DNA of 64,000 nucleotides from an uncultured Clostridia bacterium (GCA_934278925.1 CAKQWJ010000009.1:1-64000); one strand, 5' to 3'. Counted from the first letter of the stretch, positions 34,396-43,854 are shown. The notes: generated by a model from the letters alone, not told the origin. Numbers and translations are program-made.

Positions 34396-34440
34396 AGAGA
34401 AAGAAGCTATTGCACGTCCGGTGCGATAGCTTCTTTCTCT
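34396..34440 (+). terminator. Terminator of the second surface protein gene
   Basis: Long complementary arms AGAGAAAGAAGCTAT...GCAC and GTGC-GATAGCTTCTTTCTCT form a stem of about 20 pairs with a short loop. The 3' arm supplies the T-rich tail. Confidence 0.8.
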
Positions 34441-34492
34441 ATACCAAGCGCCGGGAAACGACAGAAGTCCCGACACCGATGGGAATATTCCC

Positions 34493-34551
34493 TTGACAGA
34501 TACCCCGAGGGGGTATACTATATCAGATATAAGGATACCCCGAGGGGGTAT
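34493..34551 (+). promoter_or_regulatory. csoR-copA promoter with two CsoR operators
   Basis: TTGACA lies at 34493-34498. -10 candidates are TATACT (34514) and TACTAT (34516, 17-base spacer). Two identical 17-bp palindromes, ATACCCC-GAG-GGGGTAT, are at 34500-34516 and 34535-34551. They match the G/C-tract operators known for CsoR-family copper repressors. The first covers the promoter spacer, so apo-CsoR would block RNA polymerase. Confidence 0.85.
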
Positions 34552-34621
34552 CCGGAGCCGAAAGGCACCGCTGAGGCACAACTTGAAATCAATAAACGGC
34601 AACAGCCGGAAAGGAATCAAC

Positions 34622-34948
34622 ATGGACAACGAACGCAACGAATCGACAGAGAAATCCTGCTGCTGCGGGACGCGGCATAAGAAGCGGACGGAAGAGGAGC
34701 AGAAGGCCCTGCTCACACGGCTGCGTCGAATCGAAGGACAGATTCGGGGGCTGGAAAAGATGGTGGAGAACGACGCCTATTGCCCGGATATTTTGGTGCA
34801 GTCTTCTGCCGCCACCAGCGCGTTGAACAGCTTCAACAAGGTGCTGCTGGGATGTCACATTCGCAGCTGCGTGGCGGAGGACATCCGCGCCGGCAAGGAC
34901 GAGACCGTGGACGAGCTGTGCGAACTGCTTCAGCGTCTGATGAAGTAG
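34622..34948 (+). CDS. csoR: Copper-sensing repressor CsoR
   Basis: The 108-residue all-helical protein has the CsoR/RcnR family core LTRLRRIEGQIRGLEKMVE. The Cu(I) ligands fit the C-H-C pattern: Cys54 (AYCPDIL), His79 and Cys83 (GCHIRSC). The N-terminus has an extra CCCG motif that could bind metal but is not part of the family core. The ATG at 34622 follows AAAGGA; a longer frame from 34493 would run through the operators and is rejected. Copper binding releases the repressor from the two palindromes upstream and induces copA, which starts 33 bases after the csoR stop. Confidence 0.93.
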   Translation: MDNERNESTEKSCCCGTRHKKRTEEEQKALLTRLRRIEGQIRGLEKMVENDAYCPDILVQSSAATSALNSFNKVLLGCHIRSCVAEDIRAGKDETVDELCELLQRLMK

Positions 34949-34981
34949 GACGAGGGAATAGAGAAAGAGGAGGATTGAATT

Positions 34982-37564
34982 TTGGAACAATATATCGTAA
35001 CGGGAATGACCTGTGCCGCCTGCCAGGCTCACGTGGAGAAAGCCGTGCGCAGCGTGCCGGGGGTGGACAGCGTGAACGTATCCCTGTTGACCAACTCCAT
35101 GACGGTGGACGGGGAGGCATCGCCGGAATCCGTGATTTCTGCCGTGCAGAATGCGGGCTACGATGCGGAGCAAAAAAAAGAATCCGCCGGGCAGGGACGT
35201 CCGGGGATGTCCGAGCGTTTTCGGGCCGAGGAGGATGCCCTCCGGGATCGGGAGCCCCCGAAGCTCCTTCGCCGGTTAAAGCTTTCCATCGGCGTGCTTT
35301 TGGTGCTCATGTACATCACCATGGGCCATAACATGCTGAACTGGCCGGTGCCGAAATTTCTGAACCACAACCACATCGGGCTGGGCATCGTGCAGATGCT
35401 GCTTGCCCTGATCATCATGACGATCAACCGGGACTTCTTCCGCTCCGGATTCAAATCCCTGCGGCACGGAGCACCCAACATGGATACCCTGGTAGCTTTA
35501 GGCTCCGGCGTATCCTTTCTGTGGTCCCTGTTCATCCTGCTGAAGATGACCTATATGGTCACCGGCGGCACGGATAACATGACCTTGATGCCGCTGTATC
35601 ACAACCAGCTGTATTTTGAATCCGCGGCCATGATTCTGGCCCTTATAACCATCGGAAAGACTTTGGAATCCATTTCCAAAGGCCGCACCACCGATGCCCT
35701 GAAGAACCTGCTTCAGATGGCACCAAAGACCGCTTTGCTGGAGCGAGACGGGGAACTTCAGGAAGTGCCGGTGGATTCGGTGCAAATCGGCGACATCTAC
35801 ATTGTGAAATCCGGCGACGCCATTCCGGTGGACGGGCTGGTGCTGGAAGGCACCGCCGCCGTGGATGAATCCCCGCTGACGGGAGAATCCGTGCCGGTGG
35901 ACAAGGCGCCGGGGGATTCCACCTCCGCCGCCACCATCAGCCAATCCGGCTATCTCCGCTGCCGGGCCACCCGGGTGGGCGAGGACACCACCTTTGCTCA
36001 GATTATCCGGCTGGTAAGCGATGCGGCGGGCACCAAAGCCCCGATTGCCCGGATTGCGGACAAAGTCTCCGGCATCTTCGTGCCGGCGGTAATCGGCATC
36101 GCTGTCCTGGTATTCGCCCTTTGGATGCTGCAGGGAGCGGCGGTGCCCCGGGCACTGGAACACGCCATCACCGTTCTGGTAATCTCCTGCCCCTGCGCCC
36201 TGGGTCTGGCCACCCCGGTGGCCATCATGGTGGGAAACGGAATGGGCGCCCGGAACGGCATCCTGTTCAAGACCTCGGAGTCTTTGGAGAACGCGGGTAA
36301 AATCAATATCGTCGCTCTGGACAAGACCGGCACCATTACGGAAGGCCGGCCGAAGGTGACGGACATCCTTCCGGCAGAAGGAATTTCGGAAGAAACCCTT
36401 CTGAAATACGCGGCAGCACTGGAACACCGCAGCGAACATCCTTTAGGAAGGGCAATCGTCGACTTTGTCGGCGACCGGATTGCCCCGGCAACGGTGGAAG
36501 AATTCCGCGTGCTTCCCGGAAACGGCTTGCAAGGTTCGATCGATGGCGGTACTATAGTGGGAGGTTCGGAGAAATTCATCCGAAGCCGGATTTCGATTCC
36601 GGTGGAATTCACGAAGGCCTCCGCCCGGTTGGCCGCCTCCGGCAAAACGCCGATTTATTTTACCCGAAACGATGAAATTCTGGGTATCATCGCCGTGGCG
36701 GACACGGTGCGGGAGGACTCCCGGGAGGCCATCGCGCAGCTTCGGAACATGGGCGTGGAAGTGGTCATGCTCACCGGGGACAACCGGAACACGGCGGAAG
36801 CCATCGGCCGGGATGCGGGCGTGAAGCACGTCATCGCCGGGGTGCTGCCGGAAGGAAAGGAGCAGGTGATTCGTCGGCTTCAGGAGCACGGAACCGTGGC
36901 CATGGTGGGAGACGGAATCAACGATGCGCCGGCCCTGACTCGGGCGGATATCGGAATCGCCATCGGTGCCGGAACGGATGTGGCAGTGGACTCTGCGGAA
37001 GTGGTGCTGATGAATTCCCGCCTTTCCGACGTGGCGGCGGCCGTTCGGTTGAGCCGGGCCACACTTCGAAACATCCACGAAAACCTATTCTGGGCGTTTG
37101 CCTACAACGTCCTGCTGATTCCGATGGCAGCCGGATTGTATGCCGGAATCAGCCTGAACCCAATGTGGGGAGCGGCGGCCATGTCCCTGTCCAGTTTTAC
37201 GGTGTGCATGAACGCTTTGCGATTGAACCGGTTCCGGATGCACGATACCGGAAAAGATCGGCCGCTTCGGAAGCAGGCGACGTCGATGGAAGAAATCGAA
37301 AAAGAAATGGAAACTTTATTGAATTTAAATGAAACAGAGGAGGAACAGAAGATGACAGCAGAAGTAAAAATCAAGGGAATGATGTGCCCGCACTGCGAGG
37401 CTCACGTAAAGAAGGCGCTGGAGGCACTGGATGGCGTGGAGAGCGCTGCACCGGATAAGGATGCCGGCAATGCGGTGCTGACATTGTCTCAGGCGGTATC
37501 CGCCGATGCGGTGAAAGCAGCGGTAGAAGATGCGGGATACGAATTCCTGGGAATGACCGAATAA
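34982..37564 (+). CDS. copA: Copper-exporting P1B-type ATPase with N- and C-terminal metal-binding domains
   Basis: The 860-residue pump starts at a TTG (34982) eight bases after AGGAGG. An N-terminal heavy-metal domain has GMTCAAC (Cys11, Cys14). Membrane helices follow, with the transport motif CPCALGLATP near residue 403, the phosphorylation site DKTGTITEG near 446 and the hinge MVGDGINDAPALTRADIGIA (GDGxND). After the last helices, residues 791-860 form a second heavy-metal domain with GMMCPHCEAH, which closely resembles a free CopZ chaperone. It exports Cu(I) across the cytoplasmic membrane using ATP. The csoR operators upstream imply copper induction. The C-terminal domain is preceded by an internal ribosome binding site (see the separate entry). 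Confidence 0.93.
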   Translation: MEQYIVTGMTCAACQAHVEKAVRSVPGVDSVNVSLLTNSMTVDGEASPESVISAVQNAGYDAEQKKESAGQGRPGMSERFRAEEDALRDREPPKLLRRLKLSIGVLLVLMYITMGHNMLNWPVPKFLNHNHIGLGIVQMLLALIIMTINRDFFRSGFKSLRHGAPNMDTLVALGSGVSFLWSLFILLKMTYMVTGGTDNMTLMPLYHNQLYFESAAMILALITIGKTLESISKGRTTDALKNLLQMAPKTALLERDGELQEVPVDSVQIGDIYIVKSGDAIPVDGLVLEGTAAVDESPLTGESVPVDKAPGDSTSAATISQSGYLRCRATRVGEDTTFAQIIRLVSDAAGTKAPIARIADKVSGIFVPAVIGIAVLVFALWMLQGAAVPRALEHAITVLVISCPCALGLATPVAIMVGNGMGARNGILFKTSESLENAGKINIVALDKTGTITEGRPKVTDILPAEGISEETLLKYAAALEHRSEHPLGRAIVDFVGDRIAPATVEEFRVLPGNGLQGSIDGGTIVGGSEKFIRSRISIPVEFTKASARLAASGKTPIYFTRNDEILGIIAVADTVREDSREAIAQLRNMGVEVVMLTGDNRNTAEAIGRDAGVKHVIAGVLPEGKEQVIRRLQEHGTVAMVGDGINDAPALTRADIGIAIGAGTDVAVDSAEVVLMNSRLSDVAAAVRLSRATLRNIHENLFWAFAYNVLLIPMAAGLYAGISLNPMWGAAAMSLSSFTVCMNALRLNRFRMHDTGKDRPLRKQATSMEEIEKEMETLLNLNETEEEQKMTAEVKIKGMMCPHCEAHVKKALEALDGVESAAPDKDAGNAVLTLSQAVSADAVKAAVEDAGYEFLGMTE
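37352..37564 (+). other. Possible independently translated CopZ-like domain inside copA
   Basis: The ATG at 37352 is in the copA frame and is preceded by GAGGAGG at 37337-37343, eight bases upstream, a near-ideal Shine-Dalgarno sequence. The 70-residue product would be a complete heavy-metal-associated domain (MCPHC, then the betaalphabetabetaalphabeta pattern ending GYEFLG). Both the fused domain and a free copper chaperone could therefore be made from one gene. This is inference from sequence; no stop or frameshift separates the two parts. Confidence 0.45.
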
Positions 37565-37583
37565 AAGGCAAATAGAGGAAAGA

Positions 37584-38177
37584 ATGATTTTTGTATTAAA
37601 CAGTATTTTGCTCGGCGTGGGCCTGGCCATGGATGCCTTTTCCGTATCCATCGTGAACGGGCTGAACGAGACCCACATGTCCAAGGGGAAGACCTTGGGC
37701 ATTGCCGGAACCTACGCCGGGTTTCAGTTTGCCATGCCCATGATCGGCTGGTTTTGCGTCCGTACCATTGCGGAAGCCTTTCAGGCTTTCCGGAAGTACA
37801 TTCCCTGGATCGCCCTGCTGCTGCTCCTGTACATCGGCGGCAAAATGCTGCTGGAGGGAATCCGAAATCAGCGGGCGGGCAGCACTGAAGAGGGAACGAC
37901 AATGGAAAGCGGAACCGAGCTGGGGCTGACGACCCTGCTGATGCAAGGGGTGGCCACATCCATCGATGCCCTGTCGGTGGGCTTCACCATTTCCGGCTAC
38001 GGCGCGGCCAAAGCCTTTACTGCATCTCTCCTGATTGCGGTGACCACACTGATCGTCTGTCTGGTGGGATTGCGCTTCGGAAAGAAATTCGGCGACAAGT
38101 TGGCGGACAAAGCCACGGTGCTGGGCGGCGTAATCCTGATTCTCATCGGAATCGAAATTTTCGTAACCGGAATATAG
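37584..38177 (+). CDS. mntP: Manganese efflux pump MntP family
   Basis: The 197-residue membrane protein has six predicted helices and the two-fold internal symmetry of the MntP (DUF204) family. The repeated motifs are LLGVGLAMDAFSVSIVNG near the start and GVATSIDALSVGFTISGY in the second half, each with the conserved Asp in a helix. It exports Mn2+ in characterised members. It lies 19 bases after copA, so copper and manganese export may be co-transcribed. A hairpin terminator follows. No manganese riboswitch was seen in front of it. Confidence 0.88.
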   Translation: MIFVLNSILLGVGLAMDAFSVSIVNGLNETHMSKGKTLGIAGTYAGFQFAMPMIGWFCVRTIAEAFQAFRKYIPWIALLLLLYIGGKMLLEGIRNQRAGSTEEGTTMESGTELGLTTLLMQGVATSIDALSVGFTISGYGAAKAFTASLLIAVTTLIVCLVGLRFGKKFGDKLADKATVLGGVILILIGIEIFVTGI

Positions 38178-38185
38178 AAAAGTAT

Positions 38186-38228
38186 CATCCGACTCTTCTG
38201 ATTGATTCAGGAGCGCCGGATGTTTTTT
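38186..38228 (+). terminator. Terminator after mntP
   Basis: CATCCG (38186-38191) pairs with CGGATG (38217-38222), with additional imperfect inner pairing, followed by TTTTTT. Confidence 0.6.
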
Positions 38229-38288
38229 GCGTTCAAACCGGGGATAGGGTATAATGGGGCATAGTTTCGAAATCAGGAGGAATGAGAA

Positions 38289-39119
38289 ATGACGAATGAT
38301 ATAAAAAAAGAATGGACACCGGGCAAGCGAGTCCGGCGCGGACTGATATACGGGTTCGGCACGGCGCTGCTGGTGTTGGTGCTGGAAGGCGCGCTGCGGG
38401 ATTACGTGGTGGAAGGAGCCTTCCACCTGAAAATCGGCACCACGGCCGGTGGCCTGGTGTTGGGCGTGCTGATGGCGGCGGTGGAGGAATTCCTCTGCTG
38501 GTATTTCCTGTGCCGAAGTGAGAAGCAGCCGGGTTTCGATCGGTATGCTTTCCGGAGCTATCTCCACGGGGGCTTCTGGATTGTCCTGGGTTTTGTGGGA
38601 CTGCTCTCCGCACTCACCACCTTGGGCGGCGGTGCGGTTCCGGCGGACGTGCGCTGGAACACCATTTTGAGCCCCTTCTTTACCATGGTGATCATGAGCT
38701 TTTTGCTGTGGAAGGGATCCCGGGAAGGTGCCATGATTGTTCCTTGGTTCCTCCACGCTTTGTGGCTGTGCCCGCTGCTGATGGTGCTTCCGGGAAATGA
38801 GGTCACATCGGATATGGACCGGACGGTGGTGACCTTCGTTCTTGTTTTCACCCCGGTGTTCTACGTGGCGGCGCTGCTTGTTTTTATAAGAAACCGAAAG
38901 AAGGTGCGGGATCCGAAGGAGTACATTCCGGCGGGACATGCCGTTTCCCGGCGGGGCAAGAAGAAATCCCAAGAGGAAGAACAGCCGGCGCTGAGTCAGG
39001 CGTTTGCGGAGGCGGCACCGGTGGAATCCGCGGAAGAAGCGACAGTGGAGGACGTGCCGGATGTTTCGGAGGCGACGGACCGGTATGCAGCGGAAAAAGT
39101 GGAAGATCACTACCTATAA
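38289..39119 (+). CDS. Integral membrane protein of unknown function with acidic tail
   Basis: I do not recognise the family. The 276-residue protein has about six hydrophobic segments, for example GLIYGFGTALLVLVLEGAL, TTAGGLVLGVLMAAVEEF, GGFWIVLGFVGLLSALTTL, ILSPFFTMVIMSFLLW, WFLHALWLCPLLMVLPG and VTFVLVFTPVFYVAALLVF. They are followed by a basic stretch and a long acidic, Ala/Glu-rich cytoplasmic tail (about residues 220-276). An EEF pair in the second helix recalls CPBP proteases, but the full EExxxR motif is absent. AGGAGG precedes the ATG. The M16 peptidase gene begins 21 bases after its stop, so they may be co-expressed. Confidence 0.7.
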   Translation: MTNDIKKEWTPGKRVRRGLIYGFGTALLVLVLEGALRDYVVEGAFHLKIGTTAGGLVLGVLMAAVEEFLCWYFLCRSEKQPGFDRYAFRSYLHGGFWIVLGFVGLLSALTTLGGGAVPADVRWNTILSPFFTMVIMSFLLWKGSREGAMIVPWFLHALWLCPLLMVLPGNEVTSDMDRTVVTFVLVFTPVFYVAALLVFIRNRKKVRDPKEYIPAGHAVSRRGKKKSQEEEQPALSQAFAEAAPVESAEEATVEDVPDVSEATDRYAAEKVEDHYL

Positions 39120-39140
39120 TATAGAAGAAAGGGAATGCGT

Positions 39141-42080
39141 ATGACGATACAGGAGCATAGAGACTTGGAAGTAAATGAGGTGCTGCACGGGTTTCGGGTG
39201 CAGCGGCGGGTGCCTTTGGAGGAGCTGCAGGGAACCCTGATTCAGATGGAACACGAATCCACCGGGCTGAAGCTGATCTGGCTGGACCGGGCGGAGGAGA
39301 ACAAGACCTTTGGGATTGCCTTCAAGACGCTGCCGTGGAACGACACCGGGGTGTTCCACATTCTGGAGCATTCGGTGCTGTGCGGGTCGGATCGGTATCC
39401 GGTGAAGGAGCCTTTCGTGGAGCTGGTAAAGAACTCTCTGAACACCTTCCTGAATGCCATGACCTTCCCGGATAAGACGTTATACCCGGTGGCCAGCAAG
39501 AACAACAAGGATTTCATCAATCTGATGCGGGTGTACATGGATGCGGTGCTGCATCCGGCCATCTACCGGAACCCGAATATTTTCCGGCAGGAGGGCTGGC
39601 ATTACGCCTTCGATGAAGCGGGGACGCCGTCTTACAAGGGCGTGGTGTTCAACGAAATGAAGGGAGCCATGGCCAATGCGGACGAGCTGCTGGAGGATGC
39701 CATGTGCCTGGCGATGTTGCCGGATACGCCGTACCGATTCAATTCCGGCGGCGATCCGAAGCACATTCCGGATCTGACCTACGAGGATTTTATCGACACC
39801 CACCGGAAATTCTACGCACCGTCCAACGCCTACATCTGCCTGGACGGAAATCTGGATATCGACGAAGTGCTGGGCATCCTGCAGGACGAGTACCTGAAGG
39901 ATTTTGGACGGACCGAGCCGGTTCACTTCCCGCCGAAGCAGGCGCCGGTGGACGGCGGAAGCCGCAGGGTGACCTACGAGATTGCGCCGGATGAGGAAAA
40001 GGAGCCGCGGATGCGGATTGCCTGGGGCGGCGTGATCGGCGACTACGATGACCGGGAGAAGCTGGTGGCCATGCACGTGCTGCACAGCGTCATCGCCCAC
40101 AACAACCACTCCCCACTGGTAAAATGCATCCTGGACAGGGGCCTGGCCGAGGACGTGATCGTCTCCGTGATGGATTCGGTGCGGCAGCCTTATGCCCGCA
40201 TCGAAGTCCGGAATTATGCGCCGGAAAATACGGATCTTATCCGCACACTGATTCACGATGAGCTGAATCGTCTGGTAAAAGAAGGATTGGACCGGGAAGA
40301 GCTGGATTCCGCCCTGGCCAATACGGAATTCATCATGCGGGAACGGGATTTCGGATCCTATCCGTCGGGCTTAATCTACAGTTTCAACATCCTGGAGAGC
40401 TGGCTGTACGGTGGAAAGCCGGAGGCCAACCTGCAGGTGGGAGATATTTTCGAGAAGCTTCGGGAGAAAGCCGACCAAGGATACTTCGAGGAACTCCTTC
40501 GGGCGGTTTATCTGGACAACGACCACCGCTGCGAGGTCATCATGGAACCTTCCCGCGCTGCAGGCGAAGAACGGCGAAAGGCAGAGGAGCAGCGGCTTCG
40601 GAACGAGGAAGCAGCCTGGGATTCGGCGGAGAAGGAAGCCCTTCAGCGTCAGGAAAGAGAACTGCAGGAATGGCAGGAGGAGACGGATTCGGAGGAGGAT
40701 CTGCAATGCCTGCCGCACCTGACTTTGGCAGATATTCAGGACATGCCGGAGGACATCCCGACGGAGGTGCGGGACATGGACGGCACCAAGGTGCTGGTGC
40801 ACGATATCCCAACCGGCGGCATCCTGTACGTAACGGCGTTCTTTGACATTACGGACCGGACAGAAGAAGAGTTGTCCCGGATTTCCTTCCTGACGGAGAT
40901 TCTGGGCAAAATTGCCACCCGCCGGTCCACCCCGACGGATCTGCTGAACCGGAGCCGTCTGTACTGCGGAAATGTTGATTTTAGCACGGCAACGTTCTCG
41001 AAGAACAACGACGGAGCATCCTATAAAGCGAAGCTGGTCGCCACCTTCAGCACCTTGCCGAAGAATCTGGAAGCGGCAGTGGCCCTGGTGACGGAAGTAC
41101 TGAGGGAAACCCAGCTGCTGGATGAAGAGGCGGTTCGGAATCTGCTGAAACAGGACCGAGGTGATATGCAGCAGCAGATGGCCATGGCGGGGCATTCCCT
41201 GGGACTGCGTCGGCTGACGGCCATGTTCACCGGTGCCGGTGTGGTAAATGAATGTACCGACGGACTGACCTACTACGAGTGGATGAAGAAGCAGGAAGAG
41301 AACTGGGATTGGACCTCCTTCCGGAATCTCCTGACCCGGGAGTTGCACCGCTGCGTGAACCCGAACAAAATGATGCTCAGCATCACCGGGGGCACGGAAG
41401 CCGACGTCCGGACGCTGGTGGCGGAGTTCCGAAAGGGTCTGCCGGCAGAGGAAATCGAAGCGGCTTCGCCGGAGGCGGAAGGGCAGCCGGCGGTTCATCC
41501 GTGGGGCGCCCGGAAAGAGGGCATCGTAATTCCGGCGGACATCTCCTTTGCCATCCGGGGCGGAGATATTACCAAGTTCGGTGCGCAGTGGAACGGGGAG
41601 CTTTCTCTGGCGGCCCGAATCGTTTCCTACGCCTACCTCTGGAATATCATCCGGGTGCAGGGCGGCGCTTACGGAACCGGCCTGACCGCCGGCGTGTCCG
41701 GGCTGACGGCCTGCTACTCCTACCGGGATCCGAAGGGCGCGGAGTCTTTGCAAAAATACGAAACCGTGGGAACCTTCCTGAAGGAGTTCACCGATGCCGA
41801 TCCGGATCTCACCGGATTCATCATCGGGGCGGTGTCCGAATCCTCCCGGGTGCTGACGCCGCGCCTCAAAGGAAACGGGGCGGACAGCATGTACCTTAGC
41901 GGGCGGACCTACGAGGACCGCTGCACCGAGCGGCGGCGGGTGCTGAATTCCACGCCGGAGAAGCTGGCGAAGTATGCGGAGCCCCTGGCAAAAGCCATCG
42001 CCGAAGGTGGCATCGTGCTGGTGGGCGGAAAGAACCAGCTGGAAGCCTATGGTGAGCTGGACCGGGTGATTACGGTATAG
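39141..42080 (+). CDS. M16C family zinc metallopeptidase (presequence-protease/insulinase type)
   Basis: The 979-residue protein has the inverted zinc motif HILEH (His73, Glu76, His77) in NDTGVFHILEHSVLCGS, followed by the family sequences NSLNTFLNAMTFPDKTLYPV and VYMDAVLHP. Its length and the two-half architecture match the M16C group (PreP/Cym1 and bacterial relatives), in which one chain forms the whole clam-shell chamber that degrades unfolded peptides. No signal peptide is visible, so it is probably cytoplasmic. The ATG at 39141 is seven bases after AAAGGG; the ATG at 39135 is too close to it. A Glu-rich coiled region near residues 470-520 links the halves. Confidence 0.92.
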   Translation: MTIQEHRDLEVNEVLHGFRVQRRVPLEELQGTLIQMEHESTGLKLIWLDRAEENKTFGIAFKTLPWNDTGVFHILEHSVLCGSDRYPVKEPFVELVKNSLNTFLNAMTFPDKTLYPVASKNNKDFINLMRVYMDAVLHPAIYRNPNIFRQEGWHYAFDEAGTPSYKGVVFNEMKGAMANADELLEDAMCLAMLPDTPYRFNSGGDPKHIPDLTYEDFIDTHRKFYAPSNAYICLDGNLDIDEVLGILQDEYLKDFGRTEPVHFPPKQAPVDGGSRRVTYEIAPDEEKEPRMRIAWGGVIGDYDDREKLVAMHVLHSVIAHNNHSPLVKCILDRGLAEDVIVSVMDSVRQPYARIEVRNYAPENTDLIRTLIHDELNRLVKEGLDREELDSALANTEFIMRERDFGSYPSGLIYSFNILESWLYGGKPEANLQVGDIFEKLREKADQGYFEELLRAVYLDNDHRCEVIMEPSRAAGEERRKAEEQRLRNEEAAWDSAEKEALQRQERELQEWQEETDSEEDLQCLPHLTLADIQDMPEDIPTEVRDMDGTKVLVHDIPTGGILYVTAFFDITDRTEEELSRISFLTEILGKIATRRSTPTDLLNRSRLYCGNVDFSTATFSKNNDGASYKAKLVATFSTLPKNLEAAVALVTEVLRETQLLDEEAVRNLLKQDRGDMQQQMAMAGHSLGLRRLTAMFTGAGVVNECTDGLTYYEWMKKQEENWDWTSFRNLLTRELHRCVNPNKMMLSITGGTEADVRTLVAEFRKGLPAEEIEAASPEAEGQPAVHPWGARKEGIVIPADISFAIRGGDITKFGAQWNGELSLAARIVSYAYLWNIIRVQGGAYGTGLTAGVSGLTACYSYRDPKGAESLQKYETVGTFLKEFTDADPDLTGFIIGAVSESSRVLTPRLKGNGADSMYLSGRTYEDRCTERRRVLNSTPEKLAKYAEPLAKAIAEGGIVLVGGKNQLEAYGELDRVITV

Positions 42081-42130
42081 AAAGTACGATTGATAAAGAA
42101 GAGAAATACAATGAATAAGGGGGTATGACC

Positions 42131-43558
42131 ATGAGAAAAACGAAAATAATTTGCACCATCGGACCGGCCAGCGAGTCGGAAGCTGTTTTTACCCAGATGT
42201 GCAAAGCGGGACTGAACGTGGCCCGGCTGAACTTCTCCCACGGAAATCACGAGGAGCATTTGAAGCGGATCCGGATGATTCGGAAGGTCCGGGAGGAGCT
42301 GAAGCTGCCGATTCCGATCATGCTGGACACCAAGGGTCCGGAGTATCGCATCGGCGTGTTCAAGGACCATCGGGTCACCCTGACGGATGGGCAGGATTTC
42401 ACCTTCACCACGGAGGATTTGGAGGGGGACGAAAACCGGGTTTCCGTAAGTTACAAGGGATTCGCCAAAGACCTCCGGAAGGGCGACCGGGTGCTGGTGA
42501 ACAACGGCCTGGTGGTGTGCACGGTAAAAGAAATTAACGGCAATGACGTGCTGTGTCGGGTGGATATCGGCGGCGAGCTGTCCGACCGGAAGAGCATGAA
42601 TTTTCCGGGCCGGCTGATGAGCAATGCGTTCCTCAGCGAGCAGGATAAGAAGGATCTGCTGTTCGGCATCGAGCAGGACGTGGACTACGTGGCGGCGTCC
42701 TTCATGTCCACCAAGGAAGATGCACTGGAGATGCGGAATTTTCTGGATGAGAACGGCGGCCAGGACATCGATATCATCGCGAAAATCGAGAACCGGTCCG
42801 GCGTGGATAACGTGGAATCGATTTCAGAAGTGGTAGACGGCATCATGGTGGCCCGGGGCGACCTGGGCGTGGAAATTCCTTTCGTGGAAGTTCCGGCGAT
42901 TCAGAAGCAAATCGTCTCCAAGTGCCGGATGCTGGGAAAAAGAGTCATCGTGGCAACGGAGATGCTGGAATCCATGATTCACAACATTCGTCCGACCCGG
43001 GCGGAGATTTCCGATGTGGCCAACGCGGTGTACGAGGGCGCTTCGGCGGTGATGCTGTCGGGAGAAAGTGCCGCCGGAAAATATCCGGTGGACGCGGTTC
43101 GCACCATGGCGGAAGTGGCAGAATATACGGAAGAAAAAATCGATTACCGGAATCGGTTCCGCAAAACGGATTTCACCACGAAGAATATTCTGGATGCCAT
43201 TTCCCACTCCGCTTGCCAAATGGCCATCGATGTGGAAGCGAAGTGCGTGATTGTCAGCTCCGTCAGCGGACTTACCGCTCGAATGGTGAGCCGATTCCGA
43301 AATGCGGTGCCGATTATCGGAACCACCATTCGTCCGAAGGTATACCGGAAGCTGGCCCTTTCCTGGGGCGTCATTCCGGTGCTTTGCGAGGAATACGAAT
43401 CCATGGATGTGCTATTCTTCCATGCCATGAAGGAAGCCACCCGGATTCTGAATCTGGAAGTGGGGGACAACGTGATTATGATGGGCGGAAAGCTCAGCGG
43501 CATCACCGGAAATACCAATATGATTAAGTTCGAGACCATTAAGCGGATCTACGAATAG
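42131..43558 (+). CDS. pyk: Pyruvate kinase
   Basis: The 475-residue glycolytic enzyme transfers phosphate from phosphoenolpyruvate to ADP. Signatures are KIICTIGPAS, GLNVARLNFSHG, IMLDTKGPEYRIG, the metal-binding IIAKIENRSGVDN and VARGDLGVEIPF, and ATEMLESMIHNIRPTRAEISDVANA (split ATEMLESMIHN and RPTRAEISDVANA). It ends with the regulatory C domain but lacks the extra PEP-utiliser-like C-terminal domain of many Bacillus enzymes. The ATG at 42131 is preferred over 42125 because of spacing from AAGGGGG. A strong terminator follows. Confidence 0.96.
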   Translation: MRKTKIICTIGPASESEAVFTQMCKAGLNVARLNFSHGNHEEHLKRIRMIRKVREELKLPIPIMLDTKGPEYRIGVFKDHRVTLTDGQDFTFTTEDLEGDENRVSVSYKGFAKDLRKGDRVLVNNGLVVCTVKEINGNDVLCRVDIGGELSDRKSMNFPGRLMSNAFLSEQDKKDLLFGIEQDVDYVAASFMSTKEDALEMRNFLDENGGQDIDIIAKIENRSGVDNVESISEVVDGIMVARGDLGVEIPFVEVPAIQKQIVSKCRMLGKRVIVATEMLESMIHNIRPTRAEISDVANAVYEGASAVMLSGESAAGKYPVDAVRTMAEVAEYTEEKIDYRNRFRKTDFTTKNILDAISHSACQMAIDVEAKCVIVSSVSGLTARMVSRFRNAVPIIGTTIRPKVYRKLALSWGVIPVLCEEYESMDVLFFHAMKEATRILNLEVGDNVIMMGGKLSGITGNTNMIKFETIKRIYE

Positions 43559-43566
43559 AAACGTTA

Positions 43567-43611
43567 AAACCATGCACCAATCGCTTGACGCCGATTGGTG
43601 CATGGTTTTTT
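43567..43611 (+). terminator. Terminator of pyk
   Basis: AAACCATGCACCAATCG and CGATTGGTGCATGGTTT are perfect 17-bp arms around an eight-base loop, ending in TTTTTT. Confidence 0.92.
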
Positions 43612-43627
43612 ATTGAAGGAAGAATGC

Positions 43628-43712
43628 GGCCCGGTCGGTCGGCAAGGTTCGCGCCCGCCTGCCCGCAAAGCCAATGAATTCGGTTTTCGAGCGCGAACCC
43701 CGGGCCGGGAGT
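43628..43712. repeat. GC-rich long-range inverted repeat in the pyk downstream region
   Basis: GGTTCGCGC (43646-43654) pairs with GCGCGAACC (43691-43699), and outer CCCGG and CCGGG also pair. The block is much richer in G+C than the AT-rich sequence that follows to 43854. No gene is seen in 43611-43854; a weak TACAAT at 43787 may serve the next gene. Confidence 0.5.
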
Positions 43713-43854
43713 ATCTAAGATGCTTTTCTTAAGAAATCTTAAGAAACTCTTTTTCACGTACTATTACTAATTTCTTTTCTATGTGTTACAATTATGACAG
43801 CAGATAACAAAGAAAGGACAGTGGTGTTCTGCGGATAAAGAGGAGGGCAGTACT

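Noticed and set aside
38289..39119. CPBP-type intramembrane protease
   Set aside because: Only an EE pair is present; the full EExxxR and later His motifs of that family are missing.
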